From Oscheius dolichura (taxonomy: Eukaryota; Nematoda; Chromadorea; Rhabditida; Rhabditidae): DNA of 64,000 nt. The notes beneath the pieces were generated by a model. It was not told the origin of the DNA and did no database searches. It saw only the letters and a list, made by a program, of their open reading frames with translations. Each line of letters starts with the position of its first letter. Positions within the stretch are counted from its first letter, which is position 1. The stretch is from assembly GCA_932521035.1 (NCBI GenBank), contig OW051496.1:4774001-4838000 (forward strand), in the 5' to 3' direction. The translations under genes and the position numbers were made by a program. Of this stretch, positions 35,142-46,279 are shown one piece after another.

Positions 35142-38129
35142 ATGAAACGCAATGATCTCCAGTCAGTTCGAGGGGTGGCCATCCTCCTCGTTCTCCTCTT
35201 CCACCTCCATCCCCGCTCCTTCCCCCTAGGCTTCGTCGGAGTGGACATGTACTACCTTTTTAATTTACTCTAATAGCCCTAGGTTCTTTGTCCTTTCTGG
35301 CTTCTTAATGACGATGATCTTATCCAAATCGACGTTCTCCACCTCTTCTCTATGGGACTTCTACTCAAGGAGATTTAGAAGAATCGTCCCACTACTGTAT
35401 GTCGTCCTCGTCGGAGTCTACATAGGTAAACTGTCAGTTACATTGACACCTTATTTTTCAGGCTGTTCGTTTCTCCTTTTCGGCCCGGACAAAGACCAGC
35501 TGAAGATGGATCTCGTCTGGAGCTTGTCCTTCCTCTCAAATGTCCAACCACTCTACGAAGTTCTCGGCTACTGGGATCAGGTCGGTCTCCTCTTATTCCA
35601 ATTGATTCCTCTCCCTTCCAGCTAATCTCCTATCGATTCCTTGTCCACTGCTGGTCTCTGGGGGTGGAGATCCAGTTCTACCTCATAGCTCCTTTGATCA
35701 TCTTTGGTACAAACCAGCTGTCACCCATACACAGGTAACCCATTCCTAGTCTAGTCAATAATTTCCCAGGAAAGGAGTGCTACTGTCCCTCATCCTCTGC
35801 TCCCTCTACTTCCAGTTGAAATCTCCTCCAAGGGTGGCCTACGGTTTGTTGCCTAGCCGAATCTGGCAATTCCTCCTGGGATCACTCTGTTATAAGCCAG
35901 AAAAGGTGGACAGCCAACTGCTTGTAGAGAAGGCAAGCTTACTGGATGAGAGAGAAGAAGGTCTCCTTTTTTTGGTTTCTTCGGAGACTCCTTTCAGAGG
36001 AAGAGCCAGTGAGGAAGGGCCGCAGTCTGCCGCTTGTAAACCAGATCAGCATCCTTCTTTTATTTCTGGCGTGTCTGATTGTTGTGTTCAACGAGCAATT
36101 CTTGATAGATGAGACAATAATGAGGTACTGTCTTGCCATAAGCAGCCATCTTGATCAGGATCCTCGGCTCTGCCGTGGTAGCCGTCGTCATCGTCTATCC
36201 CAGTTCTTTCCTGGCCTCTAGTCGTCTTCTCGTCTACACCGGAGACATTTCCTACGTGATGTACCTGGTCCACTGGCCGATGATTGTGGCTGCCAAATAC
36301 ATTGAGGACGTCGAACAGTTGCCAGTGGCCAGTGAGCTTTCTTCCGTTTTCCTACTTCCTCCAGTTCAGCCACTGTCTACCTTGCCTTTCTAATTTTTGT
36401 AGTTTCCATGTTTCTTCATCACACTGTAGAGGTAACTTCCCTATTCAATCCTCTAGAAAGGATGCTTATTTTTTTTATTTTTTGGGTAATTTCTGTGCGC
36501 TTTCAATGTTTGTATCACTTTTCCACTCTTACTCGTGAGCTTCCAAGCCGAAATTAAAAAATCAGGTATTACGTTTGATACCACCTCAGAGAAATCCCAA
36601 AGTTAATAAAAAATACAAACATTGAAAGCGCACAGAAATTACCCAAAAAATATTGGCAAAACGTTTTTGACCCATGAAGGATCGAACCCTAGATGAGAAA
36701 AGGCAAGAGAATCATAGCCGAGTGCACTATCTACTCGGCCACTACTTCACATTTATACTAGTCGCTTTTATGATTCCTGTTTCGACGGTCGTTTTTGTCG
36801 ATTTTCGTCAATTTTTGCCGACTTTCTCGGCGTTGCTGCTCCGTAACGGGGATCGTTCGGTAAAAGTTAAAAGCGGTGTCTATGATAACTTTTGACGCTC
36901 TTTCGAATGGTATAGGTTTTGAATCGAAAAGCCAGCCTAAAGTTAAAACATTCCCTTGTTAGAAATTCCTTCTGAAGTCTTCTCTCCTGGTGGGGTTTGT
37001 CATCTTGGTCCTCTCGTTGACCCTCTTCTTCTCCACTTATCCCTATTATGATCAGTGCTGTTACTTGACAAAACCGACAACAATCAAGGATATCAGTAAG
37101 GGATCCATGATATACATTAAAGGGGAGACTTTAGATATCACAGAAGCTATAGAATATAACGAGCGAGAGAGCAAAGTCGTCTATTTCAATCTTCCCTGTG
37201 CCCCGGACCAGACAACGCTGAAGTGGACCAACTACACCCAGGAATACCGCCTTCGATGCCAAGCGGTAGGTCCCTCCATTCCACTCACCTGACGTTTAGT
37301 ATGGAAACGGGACGGCGAAGGTACTGGTCATTGGGAACTCGATGGCTTACCGAGCCTTTCCCCTCATTAGCAAGGTCTTCCGAGGACGCTACAAGGAACT
37401 TCGTCTCTATAGCAGAAGCGGTCAGTGTCTGTCTTGATTGGGGGTACAGCGTGCTCAGCTCGTCCTCCCCTGACCGACTGGGATCCTCCCTTTACAAACG
37501 CTACTCACATCGTCGTAGATAAAATCCAGCCGGATATCTTGTGGAATATCCACGTCTCCTAGTAAGCCAAACAGCTAGAAGCTGAGAAAAATGGAGTTCA
37601 GTGCCAGATATGCGGCGCCGTTCGACGAGAAGAACAAGACCAGCGACTTGGCCTATCAGGAAATCGAGAGGAATATGAACTATTACAAGTAGGGAAATGT
37701 ATACTCTAATGAAATCGTCTGTTTCAGGAAGAGGACGAAAGTTTTCTTGATCGATTTGCCTTTCTATTGGAGCAACATAACGATGGCCTACGAGATGGCC
37801 AAGCGGCTTCGGCGGGGAAAACCGGTAGACGACTTGAGAATAGCCAAAAATGTAAAACTCTGCTGATATTTCTAAAAAGAAACGAATAGGAGATGCAAAC
37901 GCAGCAGATGTACCACAGGCAGCGGATCAAGGCCGTGCCCTGTGAGAAGTGCGTCTACTTGGACATCGAGAGCCGGATGATCGATCACGGCATCTATTGG
38001 TTCTACAACAGGAAGAACTATCACACGTATTCGAAGGACGGTGCACATTTCACGTGGGAAATGCTCAATCGGCTGGAGCCATTGTACAAGACGGCGGTGG
38101 ACAACGCTCTCAGGAAGTTGAACATGTGA
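35142..38129 (+). CDS. OAC-type acyltransferase 3 / SGNH membrane protein, copy 1
   Basis: A large membrane acyltransferase of the nematode OAC family: an acyltransferase 3 domain with about ten helices, then a lumenal SGNH hydrolase-like domain. The start follows ACTTTTCCAG directly. VRGVAILLVLLFHLHP carries the family Arg and His. FFVLSGFLM, the RRFRRIVPLLY loop, HCWSLGVEIQFYL and LPSRIWQFLLGSL follow. The SGNH part has the Ser block VLVIGNSM and the C-terminal dyad in YSKDGAHFTWEM (Asp and His). Bacterial homologues O-acetylate cell-surface sugars; nematode substrates are largely unknown. Most introns are about 50 nt, but one (36432-36962) is 531 nt and carries an inverted repeat and a tRNA-like sequence. 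It lies head-to-tail with a close paralogue at 39081. Confidence 0.9.
36476..36652. repeat. 40-bp perfect inverted repeat in an OAC intron
   Basis: The arms 36476-36515 and 36613-36652 are exact reverse complements over 40 bp, separated by 97 bp. Each arm contains GGGTAATTTCTGTGCGCTTT (left) or its complement (right). The pair lies wholly within the 531-nt intron of the first OAC gene. The tandem paralogue has only a short intron at the matching place, so the material is an insertion. It could be a foldback or MITE-type element, or the transcript could form a long hairpin. Confidence 0.75.
36670..36748 (-). repeat. tRNA-like sequence, probably SINE-derived
   Basis: On the minus strand there is an A-box-like TGGCCGAGTAGA (plus 36730-36741) followed about 40 nt later by a B-box GGTTCGATCC (plus 36679-36688), the spacing of an internal Pol III promoter in a long-variable-arm tRNA. 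The acceptor arms do not pair well, so it is not a working tRNA. It begins 18 bp beyond the right arm of the inverted repeat in the same intron. It is likely a tRNA-derived SINE head or a decayed tRNA copy. Confidence 0.45.
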
Positions 38130-39080
38130 TCTGAGCTGTATTCACGGGTAATAAAGGTCTCTCTGTCTCGAAGATCAAATCAATCACAACAAAGTCGAGG
38201 GAATGATAATTTCTATTTTGTGTCTATCGGGAGAGCCACTCAAACAAGCGCGGCTAACCCGGCCGGCCGGGGCCGAGGGGCATGGGACACAGTGTCGCCT
38301 TGTTTCTCTGACCACTGCCCTGGCCCCGAGGTCGCCTCCTGTTTAATTCGAAAATCCTCGCTCTTTCTTTAATTTGAGACGCGCCTATTATATCGTGTCT
38401 CGCCAGTACTTCAAGAAAGGGGCCACGAAATTAGTTATCCGCCTACCGAGGGTTGCTGCCGTTTCGGTGGAGTTTCAATTTCCAGAGAAAATGTCCACTT
38501 CTGTGACAATAAGAAATCCTTCAATTGAGCGACCAGACGGCCAGAGTCCCTGCTAATATGAACCAGCCATCGGGTTTGTTGCCAAGCGATTTCCCATGTG
38601 GATACGGGTGAAAACACTCCCGGATAGAGTTGGTTCGGAAGCATCGATTTGTTGGTCACTCAAGCTCGCCCTTCGTTTATCTTCTTTTCTGTCATGAGTT
38701 CTTGTTCTCCCAGCCTGGCTCAGTGCTCGCCTACGGTATTCGTTGTTGAGTTCCAATGGGGATATGATTCTTTCTATGCATTGTTTGCTATTTTTATATT
38801 TCTTCCCTCCTGCGTAAAAAGAATGTTTCTTGATTCTTTTCCCCGATATTTCTCCTTGCCACTTTCCAACTATAGTCGACTGTCGATCGGATTCGTTGCC
38901 AACCGCTCCAGCTGAACATGCGGAAAAGCGTGAAACTGTGGCCTGTCCAAATAACTGCCGGATAGAGGCCACTCCTCGATACCTCTTCCATTCTCCCTCC
39001 GTCTGCCATTACCAGGTGCTAATATATATCCCCTAGCAAGTAGGAAGGCAACTTCTTCAATGAGAAGAGACTGCTTCCAG
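38130..39080. other. spacer between tandem OAC genes with an internal imperfect repeat
   Basis: About 950 bp separates the two paralogues. Around 38572-38640 and 38887-38970 there are two related segments sharing ATCGGRTTYGTTGCCAA, then GTGAAAAC or GTGAAACT, then CCGGATAGAG. AATAAA at 38150 probably ends the first gene's transcript. I see no coding exon; the open frames do not carry a domain. Confidence 0.45.
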
Positions 39081-41562
39081 ATGAAAAGAAATGATCTCCA
39101 AGCCATCCGTGGCATCGCCATCCTCCTTGTCCTCGTCTTCCATCTCCAGCCCCACCTATTCCCTCTTGGATTTATCGGAGTCGACATGTGAATTGTCTCC
39201 GTTGTCTCCCCTACTATGCCTTACAGGTTCTTCGTCCTCTCCGGCTTCCTCATGACGACCATCCTGAGCAAAGCCACCTTCTCCTTCTCCATGCTCTGGG
39301 ACTTCTACACCCGGAGATTCAAGCGAATCGTGCCTCTCATGTACATCATTCTGACGGGTGTCTACATAGGCAAGTGAAGATAACACCTCCAAAATATCCG
39401 GCACAGGGTGTGCTTTCCTCATCTTCGGCATAGACAAGGAGCAGCTGAAGAAGGACCTCGTCTGGAGTCTGTCCTTCGTCTCGAATATTCAGCCACTCTT
39501 CGAAGTCCTCGGCTACTGGGACCAGGCGAGTCTCAAGCTGTCTCCGTCTATCCTCCCTCTAGGTGGTGTCCTTTCGGTTTCTCGTCCACTGCTGGTCTTT
39601 GGGAGTGGAGATCCAATTCTATCTCTTCGCTCCGTACATCATCAAAGGGACGAATCTGTTCTCCCCGGTTAAAAGGTAAGCGACAAGTTCTTCCAAATGC
39701 CATCCTTTCCAGGAAATGTGCCCTGCTCATTCTAATTGCCTGTTCTCTCTCGTTTCAATTGTTCTCCCCTCCCAAAATCTCTTACGGGTTCCTTCCTAGC
39801 AGAATATGGCAATTCCTGATGGGTGCCCTCTGCCACGAGCCTTCGTACGTTGGCTATGAGGTGCTGGTAGACGAAAAGGACAGTCAAAAAGGTACTCCTG
39901 GGGAGAAAAGAACAAGTGCCTTTTAGAGAAAGAGGAGAAGAAGACGTCCTTGATAAACAGACTCGGCGAGCCATTGCAGGTGCTCGTCTGTGTCGTTGTC
40001 CTCCTCAATTGGAATAAGATGTTCACAGAGACCATTATGAGGTTGAATACCAGGGATCGACTCATTCTGTTCAGAATATTCGGGACAACAGTCTGTGCCT
40101 TCATGATTGCTTTTCCGATGGCCCCCAACAAATCCCTCCTTTCTAACAGGGTCCTCGTCTACATTGGGGACATCTCCTACGTGGCCTACCTCATCCATTG
40201 GCCGATGATTATCGCCACAAAGTATATCGTGGACGAGAAGCCGCTTGCTCCCATAAGTAGGCCCTCTGTCCATCTGACGCATTCTCCCCATTTCAGCTGC
40301 CTGCTACCTTTTCATAGTCATTTTACTGTCCTCTGTTCTCCTCCACCACACCCTCGAAGTCAGTCTATTCCTTAAATTTCCAAAAGAGAAGTGCAGAAAT
40401 CCCTCCTCAAGGCTTCCCTGTTGTCTGGAGTAGTGATCGTTGTGTCCTGTTCCCTCTTCCTCTTCTTCTCCTTCCCCTACTACGACGGCTGTTGTAATAT
40501 CCGGCGGTACAAGAGCATTGGCAATATCAGTAGGCCGTCTGCCCTTCTTACCAGGAGATTCTTCCAGATGTAACAGAAGCCATTGAATGGAATGAGTTCG
40601 AGAACACTCGAGTCTACTTCGACCTTCCCTGCGACCGGGACAACATCACAGAAAAATGGACAGGCTTCAAGCAAGAGCCGATTGTTCGCTGCCAGACGGT
40701 ATCTCCTCTTTGCAGTTGTTATTTTCCTTTATTTTAGTATGGCAACGGCACGGCCAACATCCTCGTGATCGGCAATTCCATGTCCTCCCGAGCTTTTCCC
40801 CTCGTCCACAAAGTCCTCCGCGGCCGATACAAGGAGCTCCGTATCTACAGTCGAGGATGTATCCACCTTTTTAATGGAAAATAATTAAACAATTTCAGCT
40901 CGACCACCTCTTCTCAATGTGGATCCTGTCTTCACCAGGTGAGTGAACTTTTGGTCCGGCCATTTGCCTCAGGGCGACTCACATAGTCGTGGACAAGCTT
41001 CGTCCCGACATTTTGTGGAATATGCACGTGATCAGAGGAAAGTACCGGGCTCCGTTCAACGAGGCAGAGAAGGAGAAGGACAGCGCCTACCAGGAGATCG
41101 TGGAGAACCTCAACTACTACAAGTAGGGCAATCCTCCCCCGGCCTACTTCTTCCAGAGAACGTGTGAAACTGTTCATAATCGACCTGCCCTTCTTCTGGT
41201 ACGACGGCTACCACGTCGCTTATGAGTTGGCTAAACGATTGAGACAAGGCAAACCCGTGGATGATATGAAGATCCCTGAAAAGGTGGGATCCCCCTTTGG
41301 AGACGAGTTATCCTTGTAGGACGTCGAGAGACAGGAGAGGTATGCCCGCCAGAGGATAGTGGCCGCCCCTTGTGCCAACTGTATGTACGTGGATGTGGAG
41401 AGCCGGATGATCGAGGATGGTTACTATTGGCTGTTTAATAGGAAGAACTATCACTCCTATACAAAGGAAGGACTGCACTTCACCTGGGAGATGTTGAACC
41501 GACTTGAGCCGCTGTATCAGAAAGTCGTCGACGACGCTCTCAAACGGATAGGAGCTGAATAA
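39081..41562 (+). CDS. OAC-type acyltransferase 3 / SGNH membrane protein, copy 2
   Basis: A tandem paralogue of the gene at 35142. The start again follows CTTCCAG directly: MKRNDLQAIRGIAILLVLVF, against MKRNDLQSVRGVAILLVLLF in copy 1. Landmarks match in order: FFVLSGFLMTTILSKATFSF, RRFKRIVPLMY, VVSFRFLVHCWSLGVEIQF, LPSRIWQFLMGALCHEPS, VLVYIGDISYVAYLIHWPM and the Ser block ILVIGNSMSSRAFPL. Exon boundaries are shared but the introns are all short, including the position where copy 1 has its 531-nt insertion. The C-terminal catalytic dyad reads YTKEGLHFTWEM, so the Asp of the SGNH Asp-x-x-His is Glu. The stop is at 41560-41562, with AATAAA about 16 bases further. Confidence 0.9.
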
Positions 41563-41784
41563 GTCTAGACGGAAACAAATAAATTTCTATTATTTCCCCT
41601 CTTCAAAGTGACATGCTGCCTGTTGAGTACATCTCTTTCGTCGTAACGCCGGCTGCTGGTCACTCACTTCTGCCTGATCTGTTGATAAGGGAAGAATTCC
41701 AACTCCTGGCCAGAGGCGGAAGAAGGTCTGATCTGCGATAAGGCACTGCTTCCCCGCCCATCACGCGAAAGGTGTCGCTTCCCA

Positions 41785-42042
41785 ATGAAGTGCTTTGCCC
41801 TGCTCGTCGTCCTCCTCCTTGCCTGTTCCGTCGTCCTCTCCCGGAAGTGTGGTCCTAATTTCGTCGAGAACATCGTCAAAGACATCTGCAAATAGTAAGA
41901 TCACTCCATATCCCTATAAAACTGTCATTTCAGCCAGGGAAACGGAGGCTACTCGTACGATGCCCTGATCGAGTCGAATGTCCATCACGTGTGTTGCCGT
42001 CGAAAGTGTTCCTCCGAGTTCTTGAAAAAGTTTTGCCGCTGA
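41785..42042 (+). CDS. insulin-like peptide precursor 1
   Basis: Two exons (41785-41894, 41934-42042) join in phase to a 73-residue secreted precursor. The signal peptide is MKCFALLVVLLLACSVVLS. The B-chain-like part is RKCGPNFVENIVKDIC. The A-chain part CCRRKCSSEFLKKFC fits the insulin A-chain signature C-C-x3-C-x4-L-x3-C exactly. There are six cysteines after the signal (two B, four A), enough for the three canonical disulfides. The connecting stretch (KYQGNGGYSYDALIESNVHH) has no dibasic pair, so a cleaved C-peptide is not indicated, as in several C. elegans INS peptides. It would act through a DAF-2-type receptor. I cannot match it to one ins gene. Confidence 0.88.
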
Positions 42043-42708
42043 GCCGGCCGTCCCTGCCCCGATCCCCCTTATTGTACATAGCCAGCTGATCCAGATTGTG
42101 TTGTTTATAAACAGAGACTATCGTTTGATCTCTATTTTGAGCCGGCGTCGTCATTGTTGATAAGGAGCCAGGACCCAAGCACCCGCCTACAAACACCCGG
42201 GGGTGGAACGGGCCAAAAGTCTATGGAGTGGCCATACAGGGAGGACGGAGTGACGTCGGAATGATCCATTCGTGTATAGCGGCCTCTTACTTATTCAGCT
42301 GTTTTGTGTTATTTCCTCGTTGAGGCGCCAACGTTGATCGAGTTTTTCCCGGTTGATAACATTTTTGAGCTGGTGGAAAGAGCTGCGTCCTCGTTCCCTC
42401 CAATATCAAATTATAGTCAGAGTAGGCGCTTCTGCTTGTTGAATTGACAAACTTCAATTAGTCCTCGTTCCCGTCACCTTGCAACTTCTTCCCTCGTTTT
42501 TAGTGGGCTCAGTATACTCTCCGGGGCTGCTTCTTAAAATAGTATACAGAAGGAGAAATTTTTGGGAAATTCTCGAGAAAGTCATAGAACAATCCCGTAA
42601 TAACCAGCTGTGTCCTGGCTAACCCAATTGATATCTGGTCCTTATGCCAATCTATTTGTCATAAGCAGAACTATTCGCCTTCTATTTCATAAGAAGACTG
42701 CTCAGAAG
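42043..42708. other. interval between insulin-like and chemoreceptor genes
   Basis: This interval of 666 bp should contain the insulin gene's 3' end and the receptor gene's promoter. A frame open upstream of the receptor ATG (42610-42708) could encode extra N-terminal residues if translation starts earlier, but it has no ATG. Nothing else was recognised. Confidence 0.35.
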
Positions 42709-43946
42709 ATGTTCGAATCTGTTCAGATGATGATAACGAACTATGTGCTCACGTGGGACAACTCGACCAGCTACGCCTTCCTGGTGATGGCCATCGTCAA
42801 GAAAAGTTCCATGCTGTCCCACCCAAACCTCTTCTCCCTTATCCACGGCATCGAGTTTCTCTTCCTCGTCCCCATCGTCCTCATCATCTGGTACTTCGCC
42901 ATGACCCTCGAGCGGCGTCAACTCTACCACAAGAACATAGTCCGTATCATCCAATTCAACTATCTCTCCTACTATATTACCGTCGTGGCTCGTGTTGTCA
43001 CTTTCCTCTATGAAATTGAACTTTTCCCCACCACAGGTAAGTCTGGCCGGTTCCAGCTGTTGTTTACCCCGTTGAGAGGGTATTTGTGTTTTGATTAGAA
43101 GGTAGCCATTTCCAGGAACCTTGGCGGATTGGCCCCTTCTCCTGAGCAGCTTCCTCCGTCTCCAGTTCGTCGTCGTCTTCATCTTCCTCATACCGTCCAT
43201 CACAGCCGAACGGTGCTTCGCCTCTTATTATATCGTCGACTATGAACAGTTGAGTCGTGGCTGGATATCGACTGTTATCATCATTGTCACTGTCTTCACC
43301 ACCCTCAGCTTTGTCATCCCCATTATGAGAGGTAACTCCCTCTGTTACTCAATAAGCCCGGTCCCTAGGTTTCTTCGGGATAGAGCTGTTCGCCGTCCTC
43401 TTCATACTGGTCGTCGTCTTTGTCGTCCTCTTTATTTCTGTCTTCAAATTCAACAGTGTCAAACTGGCCAATCTCAACAAGCACTATCACAAGAAGGAGC
43501 GCTATTCCCTGAGTATCCGCTTCCAGCTCTCGGAAAACGTCAGAACGATGAAGGTGATCAAAGAGGAGGTTGTGTAGTACGTACTCGTTTAGCACCTGGT
43601 GATAATTGCCTTCATTTTGGCTGTAGCAATCTGCATTGCCCTCTACTTGATAGCCGGGGCCGTCATCTGGGCCGACATGTACTCCATCGAGGGGCAGGTC
43701 TCGGCGGCCCTCTTTGAGATGTGGATATCCATGTAGGTTCTTTCCTTATAAAGGGCAGGAGAGAGGTATTTCAGAGCAGCGGCCATAGTCCTGGTCTCGT
43801 TCGAGATAGTCAACTCGCAATTCCAAAAGGGGAATCTGGCCATATTTGGGACAACACCCAGCCGGTACCTGATAGCCGAGCAGATCGGCCAGAGCAAGGA
43901 CAGCATGACACAGATTCATTTTAATACGTTGACTCAATTCTGGTAA
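42709..43946 (+). CDS. serpentine chemoreceptor, Sre-type
   Basis: A seven-helix GPCR of the nematode Sre (class epsilon) group, expected in sensory cilia. The start at 42709 follows GAAG and gives MFESVQMMITNYVLTW. Membrane helices follow (GIEFLFLVPIVLIIWYFAM), with RRQLYHKNIVRIIQFNYLSY next. The diagnostic block is AERCFASYYIVDYEQLSRGW, the ERxxASYxxxDYE of Sre proteins at the end of TM3. The third cytoplasmic loop reads NKHYHKKERYSLSIRFQLSE, also typical. The last exon gives LVSFEIVNSQFQKGNLAIFG and ends TQIHFNTLTQFW. Five exons are split by introns of about 45-75 nt. No close tandem paralogue exists in this window, though such genes usually cluster. Confidence 0.9.
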
Positions 43947-44036
43947 AATATTCATTCAACAAATAGAGTAAATAGAGAGAGATGCGATTGTAAGGGAGCG
44001 GGAGAGACCAGTGGAAGATCACGATTCGGCGGGGAC

Positions 44037-44558
44037 TCAACAGTACTGCTCGAGGATTGGGGCCAGCCACTCCTCCACCTCGCTTCTCATCACCTCCAAC
44101 AGCGGCTTGAAGGCGGCCATCTTCTTCTGGTCCTTGGTGAAGAGGTCCTGGAGCATATTGAATTGTATTGGGGCAGGGACGACAACTTACGAATAGGTTC
44201 TTCTTGGAAGTGTCGGGGAGGGCGCGGAGACTGTTGCAGAGGACGCCGAGCTGTACCCCGTCAGAGGGTTTGTCCGGGTAGCAGCCGAGTTTCTCCTTCA
44301 GCTGGATGACGGCCTTGGCGAAGTCGTTGCTACTGAACATCTCGAAGGCGAAGCAAACGTTTTGCGGGGCTTTGCAGTAGTTGTTTTTGATTTCAGTGGA
44401 GAGGGGGAACTGAACCATTGTCTCTTACTGGGAGAGAGAGGGAAACCTACGATTTTGTAGTGAATGACGCCGAGAGACGTGCAGAGTGGAGTGACATCTG
44501 TCTCCTGTTGGAGAGAGAGGCCGACGGTGGCCAGGAGGGCGAGGAGGACTGAGCGCAT
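44037..44558 (-). CDS. small secreted six-cysteine protein
   Basis: I do not recognise a named family. Three exons (44558-44451, 44409-44191, 44147-44037) join in phase. A signal peptide (MRSVLLALLATVGLSLQQ) precedes a mature part of about 125 residues with six cysteines: TPLCTSLG, NNYCKAPQNVCFAF, EKLGCYPD, GVLCNSLR and a C-terminal EQYC. The remainder is helical and charged (MFSSNDFAKAVIQLKEK, KKMAAFKPLLEVMRSEVEEW). This looks like a nematode-specific secreted domain. It converges tightly with the Sre gene, stop codons about 90 bp apart. Confidence 0.7.
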
Positions 44559-46279
44559 TCTGGAAATGAGCAGCTGAGGGCGAGCGACTATTAGCATATC
44601 CGAGAAGAGCAGGCGCTGTTTTTCGACCGGCGGCGGCCATAAATATAGAAATGAGGAACGAAACAGAGGAAAGTGACGCCCTTGTGAGGGTGGCGACTGT
44701 TGACAGGCGGCCGGTCTCCTCCTCCTGCCGCTGCTAATATCAGGAAGGAGAGGATGAGTGGATGAGGAGGAGGAGAAGAGCAGTGGGTGATCTTTTCGAC
44801 TCGAGTAAGCGGTAAATATGTGGGGGTGAGAATGGGTAATGGGGCAACCATTTAGGACTACCAAAAAGGCACAACAATGTCACATGGACGATGACACAAA
44901 GAGGAAATTCAATTGTTCCCCCCGGGGCTCAGGAATTTCGAGAATGCAAATCTCATTAAAAAGGGGGACTGCCGGCGCTACTGATGACTCCGTTAAAAGG
45001 AATCTCTTTGTGCTTTTTCCGTCTTTGTCCCCTGACGTCAGCGGTACAAGAGGAGGAGGACATTTAGGCTAGAGGAAGCCGTAGGCAACGGTAGAGTCGA
45101 GGACAGCGGCAGTCACGGGTCCACCCTTTAAATACGGTGAATTATCGGATCAGGAAGGGGATAAGCCCTCTACCGTACGGGGGCTCCTCCCCTCGAGGAA
45201 GCCCACACCGACTCCGGCTAGAAAGAGCCAGGAATCGTAAAACGGAACGCGGTGGTGATTATCAGAAGAACACCCCAGAGACTTTGTTCTCGACTTTTAT
45301 CAACGGGGGATGAGCCCCTGGCTTTTTTGAGAGACACCCTGCCATCGACGTCGGGGTACTCGCCCGTCAAGGCAGTCCGGAAACAAATCTTTTAGGGAGT
45401 CTTTGTTCCTGACTATATGACTGGAGGAGTGGAGGAGGAGGACGGGGGAGAGGAAGGGCCCGGGAGGTCAAGAGATTGTCACTTTGGTCTGGCCCTATCG
45501 TGGCGATAAAGTACTTTCGAGGGGTTTGAATTCTGCAATGAAACGAGGACTGATAGGGGGAGAACTTCTCCGAAAGAGGCGACTAGCCCGGGGCACAGTC
45601 AGGTGTCATGTGGTGAGGGACCTTTTTGAGAAAATCCGTGGGCGAGGTGGGCATCATGACGAGCATCCACCTATTAGAAGACCTTCTCAAGTTTCTACAC
45701 TCCGCTTCATGTGACTAATCCAAAGTCCAGAAATAACTGGGGCGAGGGGGCGCCTGGAAGACATTATCACCAGATCTCCCTTGTTTTGTTTCGGAGAATC
45801 ACCGCGTGGCCTCTTTTTTTCCCTTGGTTTTCAGGCTTCGGCTGTCATCGTCACATGGATATCTTTCCTGACTCATCGGCCTCTTTTTCAGATATAATCA
45901 TAATCGGTGACACCTGACGGAATAAAGGGGATGAGAACTGAAATCAGGGAGGAAGTTGTCGATGGTAGAGGAGTGACGTCGGCGGGCAAATGGCACATTG
46001 TTATCATCATATTTAATGAGGGGAAAGACAACTAATGACCTCAGAGGGGAGAGGATCACAAGGGACAACAGATGGGTGGATACAAGGGGATACCGGGAAT
46101 ATTCAGAAGAGGACAATACGGGATTGATGCAACCGGTGGAGGAGTAGAAACATGGACTGTACACATCTCTCTATGGGTTCAGATCCGGGGGCACTCTTTG
46201 TTGTGGGATTGGAGATATCTTAATGAGGAACTCAATTACGGGCATGGCCTAATATTCTCGCTTGAATTCCTCGGGTAGG

